Shown here in pieces: positions 25,801 through 37,410 of a stretch of 64,000 nucleotides of DNA. Below the pieces are notes generated by a model. It did not search any database, was not told where the DNA came from, and saw only the letters and a program-made list of their open reading frames with translations. The stretch's first letter is position 1, and each line of letters begins with the position of its first letter. Location of the stretch: assembly GCA_026260175.1 (NCBI GenBank), contig JAKCWW010000222.1, forward strand, positions 35,518 to 99,517, given 5' to 3'. Made by a program: the position numbers and the translations under genes. The DNA comes from Reticulitermes lucifugus. Lineage: Eukaryota > Arthropoda > Insecta > Blattodea > Rhinotermitidae.

Positions 25801-28800
25801 ATTAGGATGTCTAGAATAAGGTGGATCTGAAGTTGGGAACAGGTTTGTGGATCTAATTTTTGATCGTATCTGATGACACCTATACAGTTGGGTAAAATGG
25901 GCGAAAAGCGAAGCGCTGTTGCTTACTGCAAAATAAGGAACACTGTAAGAGATGTCCTCTGCAGCAAATTGAAGCGAACTGTCGATGAGGTCCCGCGTGG
26001 TGCGAATTGTCTTAACTGGTGTGCTGAGGAGTGAAGACACGAGACTGGCTCCATAATTGATGTTCACCATCATGGACAGGATGAACGCCGCTAGGAACGC
26101 CGTGCGCCATGCTACCCACTTTGAATCCATCGTCGTTCCTGACAACAAACAGAAACAGAACGCTGACTATGTAGGTATATTGCATCACTGTGCTGACGAA
26201 CATATTTGAAGCCAATACTCATACAGACAAAGGTACGATTATGCTGAAAAATGTTCGGATGTTTGTTCTGTCCCTATTACTTTTAATGTGTTTTGTATGT
26301 TTATTTTCTTAAAAAAAGGTAAAGAGACTCTGCGGCTTAACATTTAAAGGAAGGTACTCAGTTACGGGAGAACCTGAAATCTCACCCAATATGCTATTTA
26401 ATCGAAAGGCTATTATAGGCCACATTTTATTATATAAGCCTGTTTGAAAAGCGAGGTCTTTATCAAACTAAGCCTGACACCTTGTTCGCTTACTGCCCCG
26501 ATGATGATCATAAGGGTGTCACTCCAGGATCGCACCGTCTCCTCCTCGTGGCTGGTGGCCAAGAAGTCGAACGTACTGGTCTCCACCCATGACACGAAAC
26601 GAATGACGACAATCACTATGACCCACATTCCGGCGCACGACGTCCACACGTTCATTTCGAACGGCGTTAGGAGTACGGCACCATATGCCCCCGTCACAGG
26701 TGGATGCCGGAACAAAGAGACAATCCTAAGTTTTAAAGAAATGCGTGTAAGGTTTGAAGTATAGCTTATAGGCGCACGTTAGATCAGTGATGATAGACAC
26801 ATCTCTGCCCTACTACAAAGGATTTGAAATTGTTATTCTTAGCATGCATAGCAGAGCTGAGAGAGAATCGGAACACCTGTAGGGAGCAGACTACGTTGGT
26901 GGCCTAGCTGTAGGTTACCATGGGGTAAAGTATTGGGTCGCGAAGCTGATCGTTCATCTGCATCTAAGGCAGAGGTAAAGAATTTGTGAAGTTATACCTT
27001 TATTGCACGTACGTCTTCATGGTGTTGTGCTTAATTAAGCACAGGCACAGTTGTAACTTACACTGATGTCATTGAGAGTTCCCTGCCATGTACGAGTATA
27101 TCTGAATATCCTGTGTATAATTCACAGTTTTCTCATGTCTTTTGGTCACGCTTTCTATCTTTGAAACCAATAAGAGCCGTTAAATGTCAACAAATGAGTT
27201 GTTATGTTAAGAAGAAAATTAAACAAGACAGACAATGTACGTGGAAAGTAACATTGAGGCGCGTCCGTGTAACCATTGTTGCCGTGGTAAAGCAAGAAGT
27301 ATTACATATTCTATGTGTGTGTCTGTAGCCTTATTTATCCATTATGCAAAGCTCATGCACCATGTCATACTGTCATCTGTGGTCTATCTGGTTCTACCAT
27401 ATTTTTTTACATTATCTCATAAACGGCACGATTTTCGAGAAAAACTTATTGAACATAAAATGTGTGTTTTGATTTTCTCTACAACTTTGTCTGAAACATT
27501 TCTCATTCTAAAAAGAATTGAGCGACCTATTGTCAAAAATTTACATACGTTTTCATGTAAAGTACCTGTTGTTCTGGTCAGATTTTAATGAAACTTGAAC
27601 TTTTGTGACAGATTTTCGAAAATACTCAAATACCAAATATCATGAAAATCCGTCCAGTGGGAGCCGAGTTGTTCCATGCGGACGAACGTACAGACGTACA
27701 GACGGACAGACATGACGAACCTAATATTCGCCTTTCTAAATTTTGTGAACGCGCCTAAAAAGTAAGTTAATTTTGCTGTGCTTGCTTGTGCTCCAATCCT
27801 GTCAATTTATTTCCCCAGTAAGGATAACACTGGGACGGTGATCATGAGTCGTGAGATGCACGGCATTAATATTTTGCCTTTTGCAGGGGTAAGACTTTTG
27901 TTCAAGAACAAAGCTTTTCCAGGAGGAAACGGCAAATGATTATGATGTCTTTGTCTGACGAGAACACATAGGTTTGTAACGCAGCCCACGTAGATGAGAT
28001 CAAGGGACATGTCGAAGATCTATACAGCTAAAACTGGACATGAATGATATATCGACTACAGCGATCACTGTTACACTAAATTTACTGTCGCTGCCAGTTA
28101 CTCGATATCTCAAGTAGAGGCGATTTCACTCGTTCTGTACTTTTTACTGGCTGCCCACTAACATTTAGGGGCTGGCATCATCTGAATCGCTGCATTAGCT
28201 GGCTGACTAATGAATATTTGTTCAATGTGCTCGTTCTGTTGCACAGCTCATTGTCGAACGCTGTTGTGAAATACACACAGCTACGCAATCCCCTGTGACA
28301 GTCAACTTTCACTAGAAGGGCCGCAAACGGGTTTAATGTTAGCAGTCCTAGTTTCGTAGTAAACATGATAACAAAACCTATTCTGAAGATCACAAAAGCA
28401 ACACGTGTATGGGTTCAAGAACACAAGGACCCTAAATTAGTGAACATCACGAAAACAATGTTCCTCAAATTGCGAGCTTCTCAGTAACTATAATGCGAGT
28501 TGAATTAGGATCAATTTAAGTAAAGCTTTATTAAGTAGTATATCATATTACCTGAATTCCCATGTTGGTGTAGATACAAAATCCATACATCTGTATCGGG
28601 CCCGATTGATAAGTATGGCCGATATGCTGAAGTCTACCTCATGGTTCTTCAGCATAAGTGTCAGACCTTCCAACTTGCCATTCTCTACCACGTATCCGAA
28701 GTACTTACTGGGTTTAATATCCACCCTGTTTAACATATTTAAACTTACACACTTTACAGACACGAATATCAACATACACAAAATGTTAAGCCTGAAACCT

Positions 28801-30768
28801 GTTTCTTTCAGATTGAGCCGTGGTGTGTACGAGGGAATAACTTTAAAAAATTCAGGTTTAATGTTGTGGTCTCCTGGGTTATGATACCTTGTAGTCTGGT
28901 ATGTGGTCCCAAAGTTTTAGAGTAATGTACTTAGGGGTGTTCCGCCTGTAAACCACACAGCATAATAACCCAGAAGGCCACAGTATGAACTTACACAATT
29001 ATGAAACTCCCAGATATCCTGCAAATTACAAGTGCTTTTCGCAACAAGTGCACACAGTCTTTGCATTTACGAGGGGTTTAATAAAGCGAGCCACTTCGGT
29101 ATTAGTCCCACATAACGAGGAAACTTCGTGATGTATGCAGCTCACCCAGCATTGCTAAGGTGCTGAAATCTACAGACCTGCGAGAGGTTTGGTTCACAGA
29201 GACAGGAGTGCATTAAAGATGTAGGTGGGTACAATGCTTCGAAGAGATAGGGCATTTAGAAGACAGAGAAGGAGACTGGAATGTGATATTCAGATGGATC
29301 TTAAGGAGACTCTAAGGGGAGATGGGTGAAATTGTCTCAGGGCCATGCTTTCGTGTTAGGGAACCGTATGGCTTTGCTACCCCATTGCTGTTTATTTCAG
29401 GACTCTGTATCATAAACCAAACACGTAGGTACGCAAAGCTTATCACAAGTGTTTTCGTGTTTAGAGACATTCCTGCGCCACGATGCTTATAGGGTAAGAT
29501 CATTTGGAGATTTGTTGGTTTCGTAGCCTTTGTTTAACTTACGAGAAATTGTAGGTCTGCTCCAGCATTTGGAAAATCCTGTAATTGTATGTAGCCATGG
29601 CATCCATTTTCCTGTTTTCTGGTTTAAGCAGCTCTTCCTTCAGGTTTTCCATTGGTATATTATTTACCTAAAATTTAACACATAAATGCTATAGCTGTCT
29701 AGGTTCTTTCTGAAGCAAGAGGTTGAAATTGGGGGCACATAATGTGATTTGCGGTTTCTAAATCACATGAAGCCAAGTTTGCTCGTGAGAAATGTGAGAA
29801 TTAATGTTTAAAAATGCATGTGTGCTGTAAGAACGTACCGCCAGACCAGCCGTGAACACGATGCCTCTCATGTCGTGTCTTCGTGAATATTTATATTGTG
29901 TCAGGTTATAATGCAGACCTCCTTCGAGATTCCAGTGGCCTGCCACTGTACCATTTATCGGCCAGCTGTAATTGATCTTGTACAAATCGTACAATACAAT
30001 TTTACTGGTGTCTGGCTCGGGTTGCGCCCACGTCATCTCGGTGTCAATGTTCAAGTTAAGTGTTTCTGTCTCCGTTGTGTATTTCCCTTTACTCCACACC
30101 AGCCAGTAGTAACTGCCGTTTAGTGATCGTTGTCGGGAATTCTGTAGCAGGTAAAACACATTTATATGAAACTTACTTCGCTATCAACTCACCTTTAAAA
30201 GCGATTTTAACACCTTGAGGACATAAGCTCTTTGCATTTCGAAAATAACCTGTCACTTCTCAAATGCTGTGTTCCACTAACTGCCTAACTGACTGAGTGG
30301 ATAGAGTTACCTGATTTCTTAAGGAATTATTAATTGCTCAGTTGGTTAAGAAATTCTCGGCCTATTTTTACACAACCCACTCTGTTTACAAGAGCCCATC
30401 TTTGGCTATTATCTCGAACCCAACCAAAATATTCACAACATTTTTCGAATAACAGTTCAGTGTCAGTTTCCCATACAGCTAAGTTTACAGTGTGGTCTCT
30501 TCCCTTCAGCGTTACCAACTGAATTTTTGTAAGGTATGCATTTCTTGTTCGTGTGCAACATATTGCATTCAACCAATTTTCCTTCATTTCGTCTTTCTAA
30601 TAAATTTCATTTGCGAAGTTCCTCAGTATCTTCTGCCATCCTCCTGTTACCGCCTCTCTCAAATCGCAACATTTTGCAGAGCACCTTGTTCTCAAGTATT
30701 CTCCATTTACGTTTTGCGCTTACGGTTTGATACCAAGTTTTAAACACACACACACCCGCATATGTATG

Positions 30769-30799
<31 letters not shown>

Positions 30800-33700
30800 A
30801 GAGTAACAGCAGTCGTAATTCTGCCTGTTTTAATATTTAGGACTTTGTATAGGCGAGAAGTTTCAGACTGCGTGATGGGTGTCAAAAGCATTCTCAGGTT
30901 TTAATCTGCTGTTCTTCCTGCAAGCAATTTTGATTTTATCCTGTCGTTCTCAAATAACACCGCATGAACTGTGGAACGGATTGTGCCATATTGGCAACTT
31001 TATTATGCACTGATGGAAAATAAGTGACCGGCAACTTTCTTATGCTGCAATAATTTTTCTTTCTTGAAAATGCCAAATTTAGTTTAAATTATAAGGTGTT
31101 TGTTTGAGCAATTTCAAATTTTTAATTTCAGAAATAACGGCTCTGTAAAAGTACAGGACCTACAAAAATTGGCTATCTTTTAGGAAGACCTTGTGATGAT
31201 GCCCGCGAGTGAATTCACCCACTATTGCTTTTTCTGCAGTAAGGGATGACTGAATATCTACGAGTATACACATTTCTTCCTGCGGCACTTTAAGTCTTAG
31301 GCTGCATGAAGCATGCCTCTCTGCTTACTCACACGTGAAGCCTAGAGGTATGTTTAGCATCTTTATACTGAGCGTCTGTTTTGCTGTTTTGGACTATTTT
31401 AAAGCAATTTATAGCATTTTTATAATTTTATTGTGTTTAATACCCGTAATCCTCCTTTATGTTTGTGTTTCTAACCATAAAGCGGTCATTCGACTAAAGC
31501 AAACTAATGTATCTATTTCGAGGTTTGCTTTTCCGAAAGAGTGGCCTGATCGTAAAACTTGTGAACTTACCTGAAAAATACATTCCTGGCCTTTAGGACA
31601 GTCATAATCCAGGAATACTCCATACTTGTTGTACGATCGCTTTATAATATGCTTTATGGCCTTTGAAGGAGGTTGTTCTGGATCTGTGGAAATCACCCAG
31701 AACTTTCCTGTCAACATCAGGGATTTCGCCAGAAGAAAAGAATCTGTTGCAAAGTACAGGAATCATATTTCTTGTAGAAAACAGTTGTTTAATACCGTCG
31801 ATATATGTAACATAAAAATTCACATGAGCCCTGGTCATTCGGGAAACATACTTTTGGATATTTCTTTACTAAATATGACCAGGGCCAGCCGTAGAAGTGG
31901 CAGGTTTTCGTCATAAGCTTAGTGATTGTTGCTTACCACCTGGATACGTAAACTGCCTCCTTGGCTATTTAACTAAGATACATTTCACGTTTTATTTCGC
32001 AATTAAAGTCATGATTAACAGCATCTACAAATTTAAAAACATAAACCGCAAATTACTGTATTGTTATACCCATATTCTTTTTAATAAAGTCTGTCTAAGC
32101 AAGAATCTTATTATACTGTATGTGCAAACAAAATCTCAAGCACTTAAAATGTAGTCAAATGCACACAGAAGTCCAGAAAATCAGATGAAAGATGAATTCA
32201 AATTTTCTGTATGAAAGGAAACAGAACTTAACAAAACTCTGTGTCAAAATGCTTTTGCAAAATGCCCAACGTCTGGCCAGTGCTGTTACTGAAAAAAATA
32301 AAAATTTAGAAAGTGAAGTGTCTATTAGTTCACAAAGTTCGACTGAGAAAGTGGGTAAGTTAGAGGAAAACCACCAACCCACACGAAACTTCTACTGTTA
32401 GATACACTTCTGATGCTGGCGCAATTTGTATGTCTTTTGATACCCGTATTCGTAAAAAATTGAATTTAATGCAAGATTTGAGGTTCTCACAGCTGTGCTG
32501 ACGAAGATTCAAGTCTCCTGAAATGTTACGCCCTATCGATTGGTTTTAATATTAATAATATTCTCTGGCTTCTTAGTATACTTTATGGATATGACGTCAT
32601 GGATGTGGTAAGTAGGTGCCTTTCGGAAGAATTTTCTGCTTCCATCTTCAGAGTAGAAAACGGAGGCAGCAAGCTCTTCAAAAAGTTTGGTATCTACGTG
32701 TATTCGACCTGGGCGGCATCATTTCAACAAGACTCCAATCTTCACGATAAAGACTTTGATGTTATGCATCGCAATGTGTTTGTGTTCGAGGAGAAAATCG
32801 TTAACATTCCGCCTACACAAATTTAATTGGCTAGATAGTACATATTATTCGTGTCAGGCTAAATGTTTCGACCATCAAACAGTCATCTTCAAGCCGATAA
32901 CCTCAAATCTCCCCGTTATCGTTGTTTACTGAATTGCTATTCGTCTTCAGACATGTTTGTCTTCATTTTCCTTTTGTTTTGTATGGATGTGAAAGATTGT
33001 CACTCTGAGGGAAGAACCTAGATTGAGAGTCTTTGAGAATGAATCGCTGCGGGGAATATTTAGATCTGAAAGAGAGGAAGACAGAAAGTGACAGTCAGAC
33101 GGAGAAAATTACAAGGTGAGGAGCTTTAGTGTATACGTACTCCTAATGAAATATTATTAAAACGACAAAGTGAAATACGAGAAAATTGGCAGGGCATATA
33201 TTACGCAGGGGGTAAAGGAGAAATTCATGTAAAATTTTAATAAGAAAGGCTGCAGGGAAGAGACTAATTGGGAGGCATATTTAAAATGGAGAATGATATT
33301 GAGGCGGGGATTGAAGGAGAACGGTGTGAGATGGTGAACTGGGGTCGAGTACCGAGACCAGGCCTATGTATGGTCTGCTGGGGAGCGGTTTTTTTGTGAA
33401 CGCATGCACCTTCCTTGAACAGCGAGGAACCGTTAGTTGTCTTCCCCAAATTCTTGGACTGTTCTGCATTTTCTGAGGGTTTGTTAGCTGCCTCGTATAA
33501 TTACTTGATACTGCGTTCAGATAACCAAATATAAAAGCCCAGATTGCACTGAATAATTCAAATCATTTCATACATTAAATCACTTTAATTGAGTCAATTG
33601 TAGGTAGGCAATAAGTAGAAAGGCTTCAATAAGAGAATGAAAAGCAAACAAACTATAAAGAAATTAATGTATAAAATAAAATGATTACAAATAACACTTC

Positions 33701-34098
33701 GTAGTATCAAGTGGTGTAAACCTAAGAGATTGAACAAACAGCGCTCTTCAGTAAACAATAAAATATTGATAGATTTAATGTTAGCTAATAATAATATTCT
33801 GTCATTTCTGCTATTCTGACACCACATTTGCTTGAATAGGACGCAAGGCAAAGCGTTTGTAAATATTGCTTGCGTGTTTGTGTCAAGATGTGAATGTGTT
33901 ACTTGCAACTTTATTTTTCCATTAAACACGAAAGTTGTTGAATACGGTACCATATCTGGAGCACGTGAAAGTTGTTATTGCGCGGACCTTTTGGTAAGTG
34001 TAGTAATCATCGACGAATCGCAGGACGTTTTGGTCAAGAATCGCAGCGATGTTGAACGGGAAGATTGATGCGATGCTAAGTATTATGTAAATAATCAT
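22806..34098 (-). CDS. Ir75: Ionotropic receptor, Ir75 group, copy 2 (nine coding exons; last exon uncertain)
   Basis: Coding exons: 34098-33951, 31743-31571, 30141-29839, 29667-29543, 28725-28552, 26725-26481, 26138-25927, 24629-24361, 22997-22806. The sum is 1841 nt, so the frame leaves exon 9 in phase 2. The start MIIYII is chosen because it begins a signal peptide and gives the shared 148-nt exon; the frame stays open upstream to Met at 34236. Landmarks: GKFWVIST and FLDYDC (exon 2), TEMTWA and YSRRHDMRG (exon 3), S1 Arg in RARYRCMDF (exon 5), pore SWSDTLMIIIGAVSEQG (exon 6), M3 NYGASLVSSLLS (exon 7), S2 AFHTE and EKCDL (exon 8), last membrane segment (exon 9). Intron 7 holds an AT-rich microsatellite and a SINE broken by an N gap. 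Two short candidate last exons lie downstream, 43 nt at 21657-21615 and one near 22520-22470; neither has a good pyrimidine tract, so none is called. Function as inferred for copy 1. Confidence 0.9.
23022..23041. repeat. (ATT)n microsatellite
   Basis: About six ATT units 25 bp upstream of the exon 9 acceptor of IR copy 2; on the transcribed strand this reads as AAT repeats. Confidence 0.9.
25366..25452. repeat. AT-rich simple repeat
   Basis: Imperfect (TA)n/(ATAAT)n run directly before the SINE at 25456, in intron 7 of IR copy 2. Confidence 0.85.
25456..25725 (+). repeat. SINE family B (tRNA-Leu-like head), interrupted by a gap
   Basis: The head GTGGCCGTGAGGTCTAAGG matches an A box of Leu-tRNA type, and GTGGGTTCGAATCCCACC is a perfect B box; the tail ends in A-rich then TAATAAT sequence. 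Bases 25546-25632 are N. The sister copy is at 51007-51262. Confidence 0.85.
25546..25632. other. Assembly gap (87 N)
   Basis: A run of N inside the family B SINE. Confidence 1.
26890..27035 (+). repeat. SINE family A, 5'-truncated
   Basis: Contains GGTCGCGAAGCTGATCGTTC and GTCTTCATGGTGTTGTGC as in other family A copies, without the tRNA-like head. Lies in intron 5 of IR copy 2. Confidence 0.5.
27590..27730 (+). repeat. Dispersed-repeat-like segment ending in ACAGACG repeats
   Basis: Reads CATGAAAATCCGTCCAGTGG and then short ACAGACGTACAGACGG repeats. This arrangement is common in dispersed insect repeats. Only one copy lies in the window, so the call rests on general experience. Confidence 0.35.
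30744..30794. repeat. (CA)n/(TA)n compound microsatellite
   Basis: CA units followed by TATGTATG and about 12 TA units, in intron 2 of IR copy 2. Confidence 0.9.
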
Positions 34099-34148
34099 CT
34101 TCTTATGAATACCGAACGTGACACCTTCCACAGCAGTCAGCAACTTAC

Positions 34149-34224
34149 TTCTGTAAGCGGGCTCTTCAGTAACATTAAAAACCTCCGACTTCCTCTCCGA
34201 CGACCCGACTGCGAAGCATTCTGC
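34149..34224 (-). other. Candidate second exon upstream of IR copy 2
   Basis: The minus strand shows ATATGCAG then GCAGAATGCTTC, open to a strong donor ACAGAA then GTAAGTTG. In frame with the candidate exon at 34547-34663, and if the donor is ignored the frame runs on into copy 2's first exon. Weak pyrimidine tract. No protein family recognised. Confidence 0.25.
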
Positions 34225-34546
34225 CTGCATATTCAATAACTCTAAGAATTTTATATTAACCTATACTGTTATATGTTGGAACTTAAAGGGTAAACACACA
34301 TTTCACATTGTCACCATAAATCTGAAGGGCATTGTTAATTCCCTTTGAACGTGGATTTCTTTGATGATCAATTCATAGGGGGTACGTTTCAAATGTTGAT
34401 TTTGGACCGGTTGCTTTTAGGAAAAGTAGAAGCAGTAGCGGCATTCGTCAGAAATTATAAGACATTACTTCTGAGGTTGACCGTTAATCAATGTATGTAC
34501 ACATTATACGAGGGAAGTAAAATGATTAAGGACAATTCTAGTTTAC

Positions 34547-34663
34547 CTTAAAATTTGTGTTGACAGCATTAAATAAAGCGGCGGACGTAGACTGTAGATT
34601 TTCGAAGCGACATACTGTTGTCGTCTTGGATATGACACTGTGTAATCTGTAGATGGTTGCCAT
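34547..34663 (-). other. Candidate first exon upstream of IR copy 2
   Basis: An ATG in good context (ACACAATGGCAACC) opens 39 codons starting MATIYRLHSVISK, basic and Ser/Thr-rich like a mitochondrial presequence. It ends at a donor AATTTTAAG then GTAAAC. A TATAAATA lies 33 nt before the ATG. It could be a leader of copy 2 or part of an unrelated gene. Confidence 0.25.
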
Positions 34664-34685
34664 TGTGTCGAAGGGACATATTGCC

Positions 34686-34696
34686 TTTATTTATAG
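34686..34696 (-). promoter_or_regulatory. TATA-like element upstream of IR copy 2
   Basis: CTATAAATAAA on the minus strand. It lies about 590 bp before the copy 2 start, and only 33 bp before the ATG of the candidate exon at 34663, which is close for a usual 5' UTR. May be chance in AT-rich DNA. Confidence 0.2.
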
Positions 34697-35185
34697 TTTG
34701 TATTTGGAGAAGGCATGTTCCTACAAAAGCTGATAACTAGTTACCAGGCCACATGGTCTCATACCAAATAAAAAAAAATATGAACCTCCACCAACCGAAA
34801 ATCTCAGATCCCATACGAAGTGCCAATCTGGAAAGAAATCAGAATAAGGTTTTGACATGCTACATCTGATGAAGCCAGGGGGTTTTACGGAAAGCAAATT
34901 GATGATAAACCCACTGTACGAAAAATGCAGTGTTCCTTAATGTTACGGCAGGCGGTATATATTGCTACCACTGGGATTTAAAATGTTGACAGGTGTAAGA
35001 ACTTTTCAGCCATATGACTTAATTAGTAATATGATTGGCTGGGGCTGGATAACAAAATTTCCATTCCCGTCAGGGGCTATAATTTTTCTTTAGCCTACGC
35101 CACGCAAGTCCCCTGTATCGAACATAAATTGAAGGCTTTTGAGGACAAAATGCCATGGAAAATTATTTAGTTTAATAAGAAGAAG

Positions 35186-35490
35186 GAGGCATGCGGTGGC
35201 TCAGTTGGTTGAGGCTCTGCAAGCCGAAAGGTCGCGGGTTTTATTCCTGATGGGGTCATTTGGATTTTTAATTAACTTAATCCATCCGGCCGCAATATGG
35301 CTCTGGGGTCGACTTAGCCTCCAACAGAAATGAGTTCCAGGGATATCTCCAGGCGGTAAAGGCGGCCGGTGCGTAGGGCTGACAACCTTACCACTTTCAT
35401 GCGTCGATCATCTAGAAATTCTGGAAGCCTCAACCTCCTAGAGACCTAAGGGCCTGTCCAGGCTATGTAGCACGTAGGCTACAAGAGAGA
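35186..35490 (+). repeat. SINE family C, tRNA-derived
   Basis: A box GGTGGCTCAGTTGGTTGAGG and B-box-like GGTCGCGGGTTTTATTCCTG form the head; a long GC-richer body follows and ends near CAGGCTATGTAGCACGTAGG. Single copy in the window. Confidence 0.7.
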
Positions 35491-36261
35491 TGATAAATAC
35501 AAGAAATACGATCAGAAAACGTGGAGGTTTAAGGAAAACTTGGGAGACCTAGGAGCAGATGAAGTTTGAAATTACAGGTGGGGAATTTCTTCACCAGCTC
35601 AAAGAATGTCAGCTTTTCAAAAGTAATCTTCATGAAGTTACTTGTTTATTTATTTACTTAGTTTCTCATCTTCATCTGCCTAAATATGCTCAATTGATTC
35701 TGATCAATTACACAGAGGTATTCGTCACTCTAATTATTTTAGCCTATATCTTGACCATTATACACTGTGTTTTGTTTTTCAGTTTGATCACAGTACTTTT
35801 TGATGTGTACTATACATCTAAATCTATTGCGTGTATCAGTGAATTTTGCAGTGTCACGTTCCACGGGATCTTCTATCGGTAATTGGTGCATGTGTCCTTC
35901 CGAAAAAGAAAAAGGCGGTGAAGGGCATGCGATGTATTCAGTTCTGGGGTATCGCAGCTGTAACCCTCTTCATGATTCCTTTTTTGCAGTATACTCTGAA
36001 ACTGAAAAGAAATACAGTCATTTGAAACACAACTTCACTCACTCTCAAATGCAATTAAAATTGTTTACCCTGGGAAAGGAAACATGACCGTGTATCGGTC
36101 ACTGAATATGTTCCTTTTCAAAAGTCGACTCAATTTTTATCCTTTTCAGATATTTATACATTCAAATAAATTACAGATGATTAATTCAGGACTCTCAATT
36201 ATAAAACTGTAGTGATTAATTCTGTAAAAGCAAAGATAAAGTTATAAGTTTTAAAACTTTC

Positions 36262-36430
36262 GCGGCGACATGATTCAATATAGTCTTCTCGGGCGCACAN
36301 NNNNNNNNNNNNNNNNNNNNNNNNNNNNNNNNNNNNNNNNNNNNNNNNNGGGGACGGAGCTAGTCCCCGAAACGTTGTATTCAAACGAGTTGACGCGGCT
36401 GTGCGCCCGAAAGACTATATTGAAAGATAA
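36262..36430. repeat. Inverted repeat flanking an assembly gap, Penelope-like
   Basis: The left flank CAATATAGTCTTCTCGGGCG and the right flank read in reverse, CAATATAGTCTTTCGGGCGC, are the same sequence in opposite orientation. Between them, just after the N run, GGGGAC...GTCCCC then GAAACGTTG forms a stem followed by GAAAC, as in hammerhead-bearing Penelope-like ends. The hairpin may be why the gap exists. Confidence 0.5.
36300..36349. other. Assembly gap (50 N)
   Basis: A run of 50 N in the loop region of the inverted repeat at 36262-36430. Confidence 1.
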
Positions 36431-36461
36431 AGTTGTTCATTGTGTTTAAATAAGCACCATA

Positions 36462-36690
36462 GCATGAAGGCGTATGGGAGCATGGAGTCATAGCTCCAAT
36501 CATTTTTAATTTCAACACTTCAAGAAGATGAACGTCCAGCAATATATTTATTCCGCTTTATTCCCAGGCAAAGAGTCTCTGATCTCCAGAACCTGTCTGG
36601 AAGCGTTAGAGAAAAGGAACTTCTCTTGTCCGTGCTGGAAATCGAACACCGATTCTTCGGTCACCCAGCCTGTACCTACTGAACTGCCCC
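36462..36690 (-). repeat. SINE family A copy
   Basis: Minus-strand head with decayed B box (TTCGATTTCCAGC), then CCTGGGAATAAAGC, ending in GGAGCTATGACTCC and CGCCTTCATGC. Confidence 0.6.
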
Positions 36691-37410
36691 GGCTCCTGAT
36701 TAATCATTTGAAGACTGAAATTCATGTACATTATATATAAACCTTCTATTCGTACCTCACAGAGAACACAGTCCGTCTTCAGTCGGTTGACGCTGATTAA
36801 GGACGCAATCGGTGTTTGTTACTTGAATCACACGAAACACAAGACACAGCAAATTTCAATGTTTCATAATATTACAGCATGCTATACAGATAGCTACCGG
36901 TGGGCTTGAAATGGTAAATTCTGTAGCTTGATATTATTGCGTCAGATGTCATTTGATGTTGTATGTGTAATTAAATTACCATTTTCTCAAAGGCACAAGC
37001 TCATAGATCGAAGCCGTTATCAGTAAGAAATTTTAGTTTTGCGAACAGGCGAATTCCAGGCTCCTCAAAACTACCTACATGCTGGGAGCAAGAGGACTGT
37101 GTCTAATTCTCCTTCACTTTACTAGGTGGATATATGACGCATCAGCCGGAAAGACAACGCACTGTTGTTTAGCGAAATAGCCTTTTAGGGTTTCCAAAAT
37201 TAGAAAATTTCAGTTACGGGAAAACTCTTACAAAATGCTATGTGACTTAGTCTACATTGTTAGATCCATATGACTTCCAATTCAATCAGAATGTTAAGAA
37301 CATCGGTGCGATTAACCGTAAATTTGCCGGTTGGCACTGTTTCCATAGTAGGCAATAATTATCATAAAACTTTACTAAAATGCATTTTTCACATCTGTTC
37401 AAGCGCATAC

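Larger units (their letters stand above)
34099..37410. other. Spacer between IR copies 3 and 2 (3.3 kb)
   Basis: Should hold the tail exon of copy 3 and the promoter of copy 2. It contains a family C SINE, a Penelope-like inverted repeat around an N gap, a family A SINE, and two candidate exons immediately before copy 2. Confidence 0.6.

Noticed and set aside
33951-34236. Longer start for IR copy 2 at Met 34236
   Set aside because: It would put 46 non-hydrophobic residues before the signal peptide, and the 34098 start gives the same 148-nt first exon as the other three copies.
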